From Neoarius graeffei (Eukaryota > Chordata > Actinopteri > Siluriformes > Ariidae): a stretch of 64,000 nt of DNA. Where the stretch lies: positions 12,665,915 through 12,729,914 of the forward strand of contig NC_083572.1 in assembly GCF_027579695.1 (NCBI RefSeq). The letters run 5' to 3'. The notes beneath the pieces were generated by a model, which had not been told where the DNA came from, made no database searches, and worked only from the letters and a program-made list of their open reading frames with translations. Positions 1-9,023 of the stretch are shown one piece after another. Within the stretch, counting starts at the first letter, position 1. Each line of letters starts with the position of its first letter. The position numbers were made by a program, and so were the translations under genes.

Positions 1-2
1 AC

Positions 3-2333
3 ACTCCTTTTGGCCGTTACAGATTCCTCCGTCTGGCTTTTGGAATTAATTCGGCTCCAGAAGTCTTTCACAGGACAGTGAGACAGCTGTTTGAAGGCAT
101 TGAAGGTGTTGAGACCTACATAGATGATCTGTTAGTCTGGGGGGAGACAAAAGAACAACATGACCACAGACTCAGACAAGTGCTCGAGAGAGCAAGAGCC
201 AAAAACTTAAAATTGAACAAAGAAAAATGCAAAGTGGGCCTGGATGAAATTAAATACCTGGGTCACATCTTCTCAAAGGATGGTTTAAAACCAGATCAGA
301 GCAAAATTGAGGCAGTGAAGAAAATGGCAACACTAGAATGCAAAAAAGATGTGGAGCGCTTTCTAGGCATGGTCACTTACCTTGCAAAGTTTATCCCAAA
401 CATGTCACAACACACAGAGCCATTACGTGAGCTTACCAGAGATGATGTTGCATGGCAGTGGGAAGGTGAGCATCAGAACGCATTCAACAAATTGAAAACA
501 ATGCTCACTGAAGCTCCTCTGCTCAGGTACTACGACGTCAAGCTTCCAGTAACATTGTCAGTCGATGCGTCAAAAAGTGGACTGGGTGCAGTTTTATTAC
601 AAGAAGACAAGCCAGTTGCTTATGCACCACGTGCATTAACAGAAACAGAACAGCGCTACGTGCAAATTGAGAAAGAGATGTTGGCAATTGTGTTCGGAGC
701 AGAACGTTTCCACCAGTACGTGTATGGCAGAGAAGTGAATGTGGAATCAGACCACAAACCGCTTGAAGCGATAATGAAGAAGCCGTTGAGCAGTGCTCCA
801 GCAAGAATACAGAGACTCTTCATGAGACTGCAGAAATACCAAGTCAAGGTACAGTACAAGCCAGGTGCAGAAATGTACATAGCTGACACATTATCCAGAG
901 CATACTTACCTGAGACCGGTTCACCTGATAAAGACATAGAAGCTCAGGTACACATGGTGATTTCCAACTTACCTGTGTCAAATGAGAAATTAGAAGAATT
1001 CAAAAATGAAACAAAGAAAGACACAACACTGAGAACACTGACAGAGACAGTTCTGAACGGATGGCCAGAAACAAAACAACAAGCCACAAAAGAAATACAA
1101 CCGTATTGGAACTACAGAGAAGAAATTTCAGCAGTGGAGGGAATCCTGTTCAAAGGAGAGCGACTCATCGTTCCTGCAGCAATGAGAGCTGAAATGCTAC
1201 GGCGCATTCATGAAAGTCACTTAGGCATTGAAAGCTGCAGACACCGAGCGAGAGAACTACTCTTCTGGCCAGGGATGTCACAAAGTATCACAGACATGGT
1301 GAACAGCTGCGATGTGTGCATGACCCATCAGAGAGAACAGTCCAAAGAGCCATTACATCCACATAGTGTTCCCGAAAGGCCCTGGCAGAAGATAGGTGTT
1401 GACCTATTCACCTTTGACCAGCAGGAGTATCTCCTCTTAGTTGATTACTATTCCAAGTTTATTGAGGTAGAGTGGCTGAAGTCAGACACAAGAAGTGCAA
1501 CAGTTATCACTCATCTCAAGTCACAGTTCGCAAGACATGGAATTCCTGAAACAGTGATTTCAGATAACAGGCCACAGTTCAGCTCTCGTGAATTCCAAAC
1601 CTTTGCAAAAGAGTGGGAGTTTTCTCATAAGACGACAAGCCCTCACCACTCACAATCAAACGGAATGGCTGAAAGGGGAGTACAGACTGTAAAACAAATG
1701 CTGAAAAAGGCTAAAGCCGATGGGAAAGATCCATATCTGTCGTTGCTGAATCTGAGAAGCACATCTATGGAGGACATTGGAGTGTCGCCAGCCCAGCTGT
1801 TGATGGGTAGACGTGTGAGAACCAGACTTCCAACAACACCACAAATGTTGAAACCACAAACTGTCCCCAACACAGTGCAGCAAACACTTGAAAAAAAACA
1901 ACGGAAACAGAAAGAATACTTCAATCGAGGAACTAGAGCACTTCAGAAACTTCAGATTGGAGATAATGTCTGGATTTGGCAACAGGGCACATGGAATCCA
2001 GCCCAGGTAACAGGACTTTCAGAACAACCAAGGTCATATGTCGTTCAGACACCTGATGGCCAGGTGTACAGAAGGAACAGAAAGTTTCTGGTGCAATCAA
2101 GAGGAAAAAACAACACACCCATTGACATTGACAATCCAAACAACACACCCAAAAACATGGACAATCAAAATGTGAAACAGCAAAATGTGAGTGACAACAC
2201 ACCGGGAAAATGTGACATGGATATACAAAGCGGAACACCAAGAAAAGCCAGTCCTACAGGGCCTCCAAGTTCCCCAGCAAGAACAAGGACTGGACGCATC
2301 ATCTCCAAGCCAAGACGCCTTCTTGAGGAATAG
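3..2333 (+). CDS. Ty3/gypsy retrotransposon pol (RT end, RNase H, integrase), 5'-partial
   Basis: The frame is open from the window edge (first in-frame codon at base 3) to a TAG at 2331-2333, with no internal stop. Counting from the Met at 78: the RT catalytic YIDD is at residues 14-17 and is preceded in frame by an FGINSAPEVFHR-like RT block. RNase H shows D163, the E198/E200 region, D225 and D270. Integrase shows a zinc-binding H378/H381...C411/C414 pattern and a core D442, D496, E532 with 35 residues between the last two (DD35E). The tail is basic and proline/asparagine-rich. One oddity is DNRPQF where DNGPQF is usual. The upstream gag, protease and 5' RT lie outside the window. It acts on its own RNA and cDNA in the retrotransposition cycle. 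The unbroken frame suggests a young copy. Confidence 0.93.
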   Translation, partial: TPFGRYRFLRLAFGINSAPEVFHRTVRQLFEGIEGVETYIDDLLVWGETKEQHDHRLRQVLERARAKNLKLNKEKCKVGLDEIKYLGHIFSKDGLKPDQSKIEAVKKMATLECKKDVERFLGMVTYLAKFIPNMSQHTEPLRELTRDDVAWQWEGEHQNAFNKLKTMLTEAPLLRYYDVKLPVTLSVDASKSGLGAVLLQEDKPVAYAPRALTETEQRYVQIEKEMLAIVFGAERFHQYVYGREVNVESDHKPLEAIMKKPLSSAPARIQRLFMRLQKYQVKVQYKPGAEMYIADTLSRAYLPETGSPDKDIEAQVHMVISNLPVSNEKLEEFKNETKKDTTLRTLTETVLNGWPETKQQATKEIQPYWNYREEISAVEGILFKGERLIVPAAMRAEMLRRIHESHLGIESCRHRARELLFWPGMSQSITDMVNSCDVCMTHQREQSKEPLHPHSVPERPWQKIGVDLFTFDQQEYLLLVDYYSKFIEVEWLKSDTRSATVITHLKSQFARHGIPETVISDNRPQFSSREFQTFAKEWEFSHKTTSPHHSQSNGMAERGVQTVKQMLKKAKADGKDPYLSLLNLRSTSMEDIGVSPAQLLMGRRVRTRLPTTPQMLKPQTVPNTVQQTLEKKQRKQKEYFNRGTRALQKLQIGDNVWIWQQGTWNPAQVTGLSEQPRSYVVQTPDGQVYRRNRKFLVQSRGKNNTPIDIDNPNNTPKNMDNQNVKQQNVSDNTPGKCDMDIQSGTPRKASPTGPPSSPARTRTGRIISKPRRLLEE

Positions 2334-2473
2334 CATGGAGATGAGACTGAAACTAAAAAAAAAAAAAAAAGCAAAAGACAAGAAAAGGGAAAAAAAGAGC
2401 AACAAAGAAAAGAAAAAAATTTGTTCACAAATTTTAATGTTAATTGCTTACAAATAACAAATAACCATTAAGA

Positions 2474-2475
<2 letters not shown>

Positions 2476-2518
<43 letters not shown>

Positions 2519-2684
2519 TTTGGACTGTGGGGGAAACCGGAGCACCCGGAGGAAACCCACGCGGACACGGGGAGAACATGCAAACTCCACACAGAAAGGC
2601 CCTCGTCAGCCACGGGGCTCAAACCCGGACCTTCTTGCTGTGAGGCGACAGCGCTAACCACTACACCACCGTGCCGCCCATATA

Positions 2685-2732
<48 letters not shown>
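2476..2732. repeat. (TA)n microsatellite split by a SINE head fragment
   Basis: TA repeats at 2476-2514 and 2681-2732 flank a minus-strand fragment (2515-2680) of the tRNA-headed SINE. Only the SINE head is present; its usual tail is missing. The block sits in the 3' untranslated part of the gypsy element, between the pol stop and the polypurine tract. Confidence 0.85.
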
Positions 2733-2737
<5 letters not shown>

Positions 2738-2748
2738 AAAAAGGGAGA

Positions 2749-2907
2749 TGTCATGATATGTAGAAATAAGTCATTACCATGATGCAGTTCATGTAGACGC
2801 CTCAAGGTGGCGGTGTTGCAAATTTTATCAGTTCAGTAAAGTTATGGTTGAAAACCGGAAACCCAAGTCGTGTGTCTGCTCCATATATTAATATTAGGCA
2901 TATAACA
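2749..2907 (+). repeat. Probable 3' LTR of the gypsy element, with polypurine tract just upstream
   Basis: A purine run (AAAAAAGGGAGA, 2737-2748) directly precedes TGTCATGATATG, and the segment closes with ATATAACA, giving TG...CA ends over about 159 bp. The sequence after it (CACATACTTTTGCC) resumes a Tc1 family-Y terminal region exactly, so the gypsy element appears inserted in that Tc1. The matching 5' LTR and left TSD are off the window, so the LTR call is inferred from PPT, termini and flank. Confidence 0.55.
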
Positions 2908-3116
2908 CACATACTTTTGCCACTCACAAATATGTAATATTGGATCATTTTCCTCAATAAATAAATGACCAAGTATAATATTTTTGTCTCATTTGTTTAA
3001 CTGGGTTCTCTTTATCTACTTTTAGGACTTGTGTGAAAATCTGATGATGTTTTAGGTCATATTTATACAGAAATATAGAAAATTCTAATGGGTTCACATA
3101 CTTTCAAGCACCACTG
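2908..3116. mobile_element. Tc1-like element family Y, terminal fragment (copy Y0)
   Basis: The segment matches the terminal about 210 bp of the two longer Y copies in this window (3246-10163 and 29628-39162) and ends CAAGCACCACTG followed by the TA target (3117-3118). The remainder lies to the left, displaced by the gypsy insertion. It has no coding content. Confidence 0.85.
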
Positions 3117-4114
3117 TATGTCAAAGTAGCATCCACATGAAATTCCCAGCAGAACATTGCCCCCAGAGCATCACACTGCCTCCACCAGCTTGCCTTCTTC
3201 CCTTAGTGCATCCTGGTGCCATCTCTGACCCAGGTAAGCAACATACAGTGGTGCTTGAAAGTTTGTGAAAGGTCAGGACTTTGACTTGGCCATTCCAGAA
3301 CATTAACTTTATTCTTCTTTAACCATTCTTTGGTAGAACGACTTGTGTGCTTAGGGTCGTTGTCTTGCTGCATGACCCACCTTCTCTTGAGATTCAGTTC
3401 ATGGACAGATATCCTGACATTTTCCTTTAGAATTTGCTGGTATAATTCAGAATTCTTTGTTCCATCAATGATGGCAAGCCGTCCTGGTGCAGATGCAGCA
3501 AAACAGGCCCAAACCATGATACTACCACCACAGTGGTGGCTGGTAGTCTTTCAAACAGGGGAGGCTGGTCGGTTACGATATTTCCAGATTTTAAAAGAAA
3601 AAACATCAATTTTGCCCATACTCTTGCCTCTGATCTGGCTGATTGTTGGCAGGGTCACAAACTGTGAAATAACAGGTTCTTTTGGCCCATTAGCCTACTG
3701 TCCAATATACATGATGGGTGGGTGGGGGGGGGGGGGTATATTTTAACATTTTATATTTTAAAATTGTGGCATGTTGTTTAAAAATTGATCATTATTGAAA
3801 GCAGCTCTTTGTCAGGAACCTCAGCAGTAGAGCTGGGTGCCACACATTTCATTCAATGACACTTTCCCTATATTTTACTTATTTTGACTGAGAAATGTTT
3901 TATTGACAATTTTGATAACCCTTCACTTTTAATCCAGGTCTGTAGTGTGAAATGTTCTCGGCTGTGTTTTTGTTTAAAAATGTTTTCCAAATTGTAGCTG
4001 TGTTTAATTCATATCCAGAAAAATATATATTCCAATATAATATACTCAGCATAAACATTTTAAATAGATTCTATATTTTTGGTCCATCCATGACATATTA
4101 CTAAAGTAGCCTAT

Positions 4115-4312
4115 TTACTGTTGTTGATGTGGGTCACTTGCTGTTAGCCAATTCACTTTCTCGTACCAGGAGAGCTGAAAGGAACGAGTATTATTCCCTA
4201 CCTTTTTCACCAAGTCAGTTTGAGGCGTTGGTCTACCCTCCTCTTTAATTTTTTCCTCGAAAGGAAGACTGGCAAATGGCTTCGCCAAAATTAAATCAGC
4301 AATGCTTGGCAT
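4115..4312 (-). pseudogene. hAT transposase amino-terminal exon relic (TTF-zinc-finger type)
   Basis: The minus strand encodes about 55 residues beginning MPSIADLILAKPFASLPFEE and ending SFQLSWYEKVNWLTAS. The SWYEKVNWLT block is the typical lead-in to the TTF-type zinc finger of fish hAT transposases that are often annotated ZMYM1-like. The cysteine-bearing next exon is absent. The same relic with indels is in the second copy near 27200-27385. Confidence 0.6.
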
Positions 4313-4670
4313 CCGTGCGCAGCTTTCTTGCTAGCTGACTAGCCCCCTCAAGTTCAAGTTCAGTCACTCAAATAAACGAAATTTCTGGAACTAAGATAGC
4401 AAACTTGACAACACTATATTTACACTTTATTTACAATGAAAATATATACAAACTAAAAAAGCTGGTAGAAACCGTATGTAATGAATGAAATCGAAATGTA
4501 AGCTGATCTCTTACAATACACCACAGCACTTGCGAATCCGCATGGGACTGAACTGAAATTCACCGCTGCCTGTCTATAGTTGAAACGAGCTGTCAATCAA
4601 AGAAAATATCCGGCCGCTTTCACCAATCACCAGTCTCCTCGCGGAAACTGCCATGTCCCTCCCATGTGAG

Positions 4671-4882
4671 GCTCGGAGTCCGTAGGCGGGCGTTTTCGCA
4701 GTATTTGTCCAATAATCGTCTTGCATTTTGAGATTGAAAAGCGCAGAGCTCCCAAATGCCGTTGAAGTCCACTGAGGCTGGGAGTCCGTAGGTGGGCATT
4801 TTCGCAGTATTTGTCCAATAATCATCTTGCATTTTGAGATTGAAAAGCGCATAGCTCCCAAATGCCATTGAAGCCCACTGAG
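4671..4882. repeat. Tandem duplication, 106-bp period, inside hAT-Z
   Basis: Two adjacent copies share the TTCGCAGTATTTGTCC and ATTTTGAGATTGAAAAGCGC blocks at a spacing of 106 bp. The same duplication is in the hAT-Z copy at about 27737-27955, so it is a family feature. Each copy reads as a repeated peptide on the minus strand, which I take as coincidental. Confidence 0.8.
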
Positions 4883-5177
4883 GCTGCGCTGCATCGCGCT
4901 GTCACGAGGGGGAGAAACTCACACACACATTAAAGTTATAAGGGCATTTTTAGAGGAGGCTGAGCCTCCCTCGTTGTCTTATGCCGCTTTTCCACTACAA
5001 ACGCGGCTGAGCCGTGCCGTGCCGAGTCGAGCTGAGCGGGGCTGTTGGAGTTGCATTTCGACTACAACCGCGCTGAACCGTGCTGGCTGGAAGTGGGTGG
5101 ACACATTGGGTGGAGTTAGCGAAAGTGGGTGGACGTCACGTGATGTCGTTAAGCAGCGCAAACAGTGACATCAGTGA

Positions 5178-5982
5178 CAGTGGCGGAACAAGTCAGAGCC
5201 GGGCCGGGGGCGGGGCAAATGACCGGGCCCTTTATTAAAGCTTATCATAACATCATTTTAGGCTACAAAATGTCCGCAACTGCGGTGTTTACCAATTTCA
5301 ACACTACCGGGTGCAACTATGTTATTTAGTACATCAAGTCCTTCAAACGAACATGTAACTCAGAAACAAAAAACATTAGGATACTGTACATGGCTCATAA
5401 TAAAACATCAATAGCCTATACTGCACACATTATTTGAAGGGCATACGAATGAGCGCTCAGAGGTTGCAACGGTGACAGGAAGAGTCAGAAATAAAAGGAG
5501 GGCGGTGCAAACCTCACTGAATGCACTGTGTTTACCAATTTCAACACTACGGAGTGCAACTATGTTATTTAGTACATCAAGTCCTTCAAACGAACATGTA
5601 ACTCAGAAACAAAAAACATTAGGATACTGTACATGGCTCATAATAAAACATCAATAGCCTATACTGCGCACATTATTTGAAGGGCATACGAATGAGCGCT
5701 CAGAGGTTGCAACGGTGACAGGAAGAGTCAGAAATAAAAGGAGGGCAGTGCAAACCTCACTGAATGCACTGTGTTTACCAATTTCAACACTACGGGGTGC
5801 AACTATGTTATTTTGTACATTAAGTCCTTCAAACGAACATGTAACTCAGAAACAAAAAAACAGGTGACATACTGTACATGGCTCATAATAAAACATCAAT
5901 AGCCTACTGCGCGCATTATTTGAAGGGCATACGACGAGCCTTGCGCTCCGCGAACTCGTCCATGATGCTCTGTATGTCACTG
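5178..5982. mobile_element. Small hAT-like insertion inside the Harbinger MITE
   Basis: The second MITE copy reads uninterrupted across this point (GACATCAGTGAGCTTTT), so this is an insertion. It starts CAGTGGCGGAAC and ends GTATGTCACTG. The flanking direct repeat around TCAGTGA is imperfect, so exact ends are uncertain by a few bases. Most of it is a 243-bp tandem repeat. Confidence 0.65.
5285..5934. repeat. Tandem repeat, 243-bp period, about 2.7 copies
   Basis: GTGTTTACCAATTTCAACAC occurs at 5285, 5528 and 5771, an exact spacing of 243 bp. Copies differ by a few substitutions, and the third breaks off at GGGCATACGA. No convincing coding frame. Confidence 0.93.
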
Positions 5983-6035
5983 ATTCAGTGAGCTTTTAAG
6001 CGGTAGTCTCACGACCCGGAGAGTAAACAATAAAC

Positions 6036-6164
6036 ATGGAGGACATGGAGTCGTTAGTGTTGCTGGTCTTGGTGCTGTGGCTTGTTGTCACCGACAACGC
6101 CAACAGATACTGGCAAGAGCGTATAGATGAGGCGAGGCGCATAAGGCTTCAGAAATTCTCGTAA
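6036..6164 (+). CDS. Short leucine-rich frame in the Harbinger MITE, remnant of unknown protein
   Basis: ATG at 6036 opens 42 codons beginning MEDMESLVLLVLVLWLVV, a hydrophobic stretch followed by NANRYWQERIDE. The other MITE copy has the same start at 38526 and stays open longer after small changes. It may be the amino end left from an autonomous parent element. I do not recognise the protein and see no nuclease motif, so a real product is doubtful. Confidence 0.3.
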   Translation: MEDMESLVLLVLVLWLVVTDNANRYWQERIDEARRIRLQKFS

Positions 6165-7447
6165 TTCGTAATTATTCTTCTTCCGGGTTTGCGGTGTTTA
6201 CAGATCCCAGCGCGCTCGCGGGGCGTGTGTGGGCATGTGAGGACACTCCTCCTCACCAATCAGTGCACAGGGGAGTGTCTGCTCACGCCCCCAGCCTCAC
6301 TCAGCTCGGCTTGGCTCGCTTCAGCCCCACTCCAAAACGGTGCGAGTTTTAGGGGCTAAGCAGGGCTGAAACGAGCTGAGTCGTGCTGGTTTTTGGTAGT
6401 CGAAACGCGAGCCGTGTCGGGCTGAAGTGAGCTGAAGCGAGCTGAAGTGAGCTGAAAAAGGGTAGTGGAAAAGGGCCATTAGAGCAATCGCCCGTGTACC
6501 ACCACCATGTTTCACAGATGGGATAAGGTTCTTATGCTGGAATGCAGCGTTTTCCTTTCTCCAAACATAATGCTTCTCATTTAAGCCAAAAAATTCTATT
6601 TTGGTCTCATCTGTCCACAAAACATTTTTCTAATAGCCTTCTGGCTTGTCCACGTGATCTTTAGCAAACTGCAGACGAGCAGCAATGTTCTTTTTAGAGA
6701 GTAGTGGCTTTCTCCTTGCAACCCTGCCATGCACACCATTGTTGTTCAGTGTTCTCTTGATGGTGGACTTATGAACATTAACATTAGCCAATGTGAGCAA
6801 GGTCTTCAGTTGCTTAGAAGTTACCCTGGGGTCCTTTGTGACCTCACCGACTATTACATGCCTTGCTCTTGGAGTGATCTTTGTTGGGCGACCACTCCTG
6901 GGGAGGGTAACAATGGTCTTGAATTTCCTCCATTTGTACACAATCTGTCTGACTGTGGATTGGTGGAGTCCAAACTCTTTAGAGATGGTTTTGTAACCTT
7001 TTCCAGCCTGATGAGCATCAACAACGCTTTTTCTGAGGTCCTCAGAAATCTCCTTTGTTTGTGCCATGATACACTTCCACAAACATGTGTTGTGAAGCTC
7101 AGACTTTGATAGATCCCTGTTCTTCAAGTACAACCCCGATTTCAAAAAAGTTGGGACAAAGTACAAATTGTAAATAAAAATGGAATGCAATAATTTACAA
7201 ATCTCAAAAACTGATATTGTATTCACAATAGAACATAGACAACATATCAAATGTCGAAAGTGAGACATTTTGAAATTTCATGCCAAATATTGGCTCATTT
7301 GAAATTTCATGACAGCAATACGTCTCAAAAAAGTTGGGACAGGGGCAATAAGAGGCTGGAAAAGTTAAAGGTACAAAAAAGGAACAGCTGGAGGACCAAA
7401 TTGCAACTCATTAGGTCAATTGGCAATAGGTCATTAACATGACTGGG

Positions 7448-7456
7448 TATAAAAAG
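7448..7456 (+). promoter_or_regulatory. TATA box of Tc1 family W transposase
   Basis: TATAAAAAG lies 37-45 bases before the start codon at 7493. The same box is kept in copy W2 on the minus strand near 21172-21180. Inferred from position and sequence only. Confidence 0.45.
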
Positions 7457-7770
7457 AGCATCTTGGAGTGGCAGCGGCTCTCAGAAGTAAAGATGGGAAG
7501 AGGATCACCAATCCCCCTAATTCTGCGCCGACAAATAGTGGAGCAATATCAGAAAGGAGTTTGACAGTGTAAAATTGCAAAGAGTTTGAACATATCATCA
7601 TCTACGGTGCATAATATCATCAAAAGATTCAGAGAATCTGGAAGAATCTCTGTGCGTAAAGGTCAAGGCCAGAAAACCATACTGGGTGCCCATGATCTTC
7701 GGGCCCTTAGACAGCACTGCATCACATACAGGCACGCTTCTGTATTGGAAATCACAAAATGGGCTCAGGA

Positions 7771-9023
7771 CAGTGACATGTGGTGAGGTTTGTGGCTAGT
7801 GAGGCACTGACTTTTTCAAAATCAGATTTTCAAATATGCACCAAAATATTTGCCAAATACCGATTAGTTTCATATCTCATAGCAGCATTCTTTACATAAG
7901 GTACATTTGAAGGTACATATTCGGCCAAGGAAGAATGAAAAATGAATGGCGGTTCAGTAGCCTACCTCCAAAAAACACCACGGCGGACCACACAGGCCAC
8001 ACAGCGGGTACCATACACAGAACAAACCACACAGCACCACGGCGGATGCCACAGACAGAACCAAAAGTTTTTAAAGCAATTTGGCTTTGAATGTGAGTAG
8101 CTGAGCATTCATGTTTCAGGAGGCTTCTTGGTAGGTTTTTTAAGTTACAAAATCCCATGTTAGTCCAGACATTGTCACTGGTTGAGAACAAGAGACAGGG
8201 ATAACAGAAAAGGTGGTTTCTTGTAGCACAGCCACACAGCCAATCTTTTCGGTTGTACCACTCACTTTGAAACGATCAGGTTATCTTCTGCCCAGTCCTT
8301 TGAAGTAATTCCTTTAGCTCCGGCATCGGCCGTCCATTCTTTATCACGTCCCGTTTTCCTTGAAAGTCCATCTTTGAGAAACCTTTCAGTTGAGCTATTA
8401 CATCCTCCATTAATTTGTTGCAGTCAATCGGAACAAGCCAGCAACAGTCCAAATTAAACTTTATGTGATGACGTAGAGAAGAAGCAACCACCAAACAAGA
8501 ATAGCTGAGCTCACGTACGCCCTCTGCACTGTGGCAGAGCTACTGCCTGCCTCACCTCATGTCTTTTCAGTGCGGCTTTATGTCAAATTGTTAACACTAA
8601 ATAAGTGATACACATACGTAGAAAACATTACATATTATAAGGAAAGTGAGGACATATTATACACATGTCTACAATGTATAAAAAACATTTTAATACAGCA
8701 TTACGTTGGTAGCATACACAGAGTAAGCAAAAGGCACGCGCTCAACCCAGTTAACAAAAGATTGCGCAATCTGACATGAGGCACGGCTTGGTGCTGCCTC
8801 ACGTCGCTGCATATTCGCTGCAATTGAATAGGAAATAGGCAAATACGGCGATTTTGATCGCAAAAATGATTTAAATTATTTGAATCATACAGAAATGGCA
8901 TATATAGCACAGATGATTGGACAAATCTTTATTATCATTATTTACATTCATTACATCTCATGATGGCTGGATGATGACCGGTGAGGCCCTGCCTCACCTG
9001 CCGCCCCTGACCGCACGTCACTG
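7771..9023 (-). mobile_element. hAT element (family V), 1253 bp, 8-bp TSD GCTCAGGA
   Basis: The exact TSD GCTCAGGA is at 7763-7770 and 9024-9031. The ends CAGTGACATGTGG and CCGCACGTCACTG are inverted with one or two mismatches. Copy W2, which lacks the insert, reads across the site as one TSD copy. Internal GCCTCACC motifs recur near both ends. Minus-strand transposase pieces place the coding strand. Confidence 0.93.
8060..8215 (-). pseudogene. hAT transposase TTF-type zinc-finger fragment
   Basis: The minus strand reads FCYPCLLFSTSDNVWTNMGF then LLKHECSATH. The CYPC pair, followed about 30 residues later by KHE...H, is the TTF-type zinc finger of ZMYM1-like hAT transposases, a DNA-binding module. 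No catalytic core is present, so the element is non-autonomous. Confidence 0.65.

Larger units (their letters stand above)
4982..6478. mobile_element. PIF/Harbinger-like MITE, copy 1, 3-bp TSD TTA
   Basis: The ends TGCCGCTTTTCCACTAC and GTAGTGGAAAAGGGCCA form an inverted repeat. TTA is duplicated at 4979-4981 and 6479-6481, and the flanks rejoin to the uninterrupted hAT-Z sequence seen near 28180. It is 1497 bp against 685 bp for the second copy (38276-38960); the excess is an insertion at 5178-5982. It contains repeated GAGCTGAAG subterminal motifs. Confidence 0.85.
3531..6496. mobile_element. hAT element family Z, copy 1, with 8-bp TSD
   Basis: The perfect TSD TACCACCA is at 3523-3530 and 6497-6504. 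The ends CAGTGGTGGCTGG and ...CAATCGCCCGTG are weakly inverted, as in degraded hAT termini. A second copy lies at 26538-28198. This one holds a Harbinger MITE at 4982-6478. It is non-autonomous, with a transposase exon relic at 4115-4312. Confidence 0.9.
3263..7067 (-). pseudogene. Tc1 family Y transposase relic, interrupted by a hAT element
   Basis: The start Met (MAQTKEISEDLR) is at 7067 on the minus strand. It is followed by the paired-like HTH and a GRP-type AT-hook region, reaching KPEGY then a stop near 6628, then WTDETK with the first catalytic Asp. The frame is cut at the 8-bp TSD TACCACCA (6497-6504 / 3523-3530) and continues at 3530 with MVWACFAASAPG, then QDNDPKHT (second Asp). It ends abruptly at QSPDL, before the catalytic Glu, where the element is internally deleted. 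It is non-functional from a stop, the insertion and the deletion. Confidence 0.88.

Noticed and set aside
4574..4894. Repeated-peptide protein in hAT-Z
   Set aside because: The repeats follow from the 106-bp tandem DNA duplication; three overlapping frames show the same effect and none has a domain.
5285..5934. CRISPR-like array
   Set aside because: The 243-bp units are contiguous tandem copies without spacers, in a vertebrate transposon.
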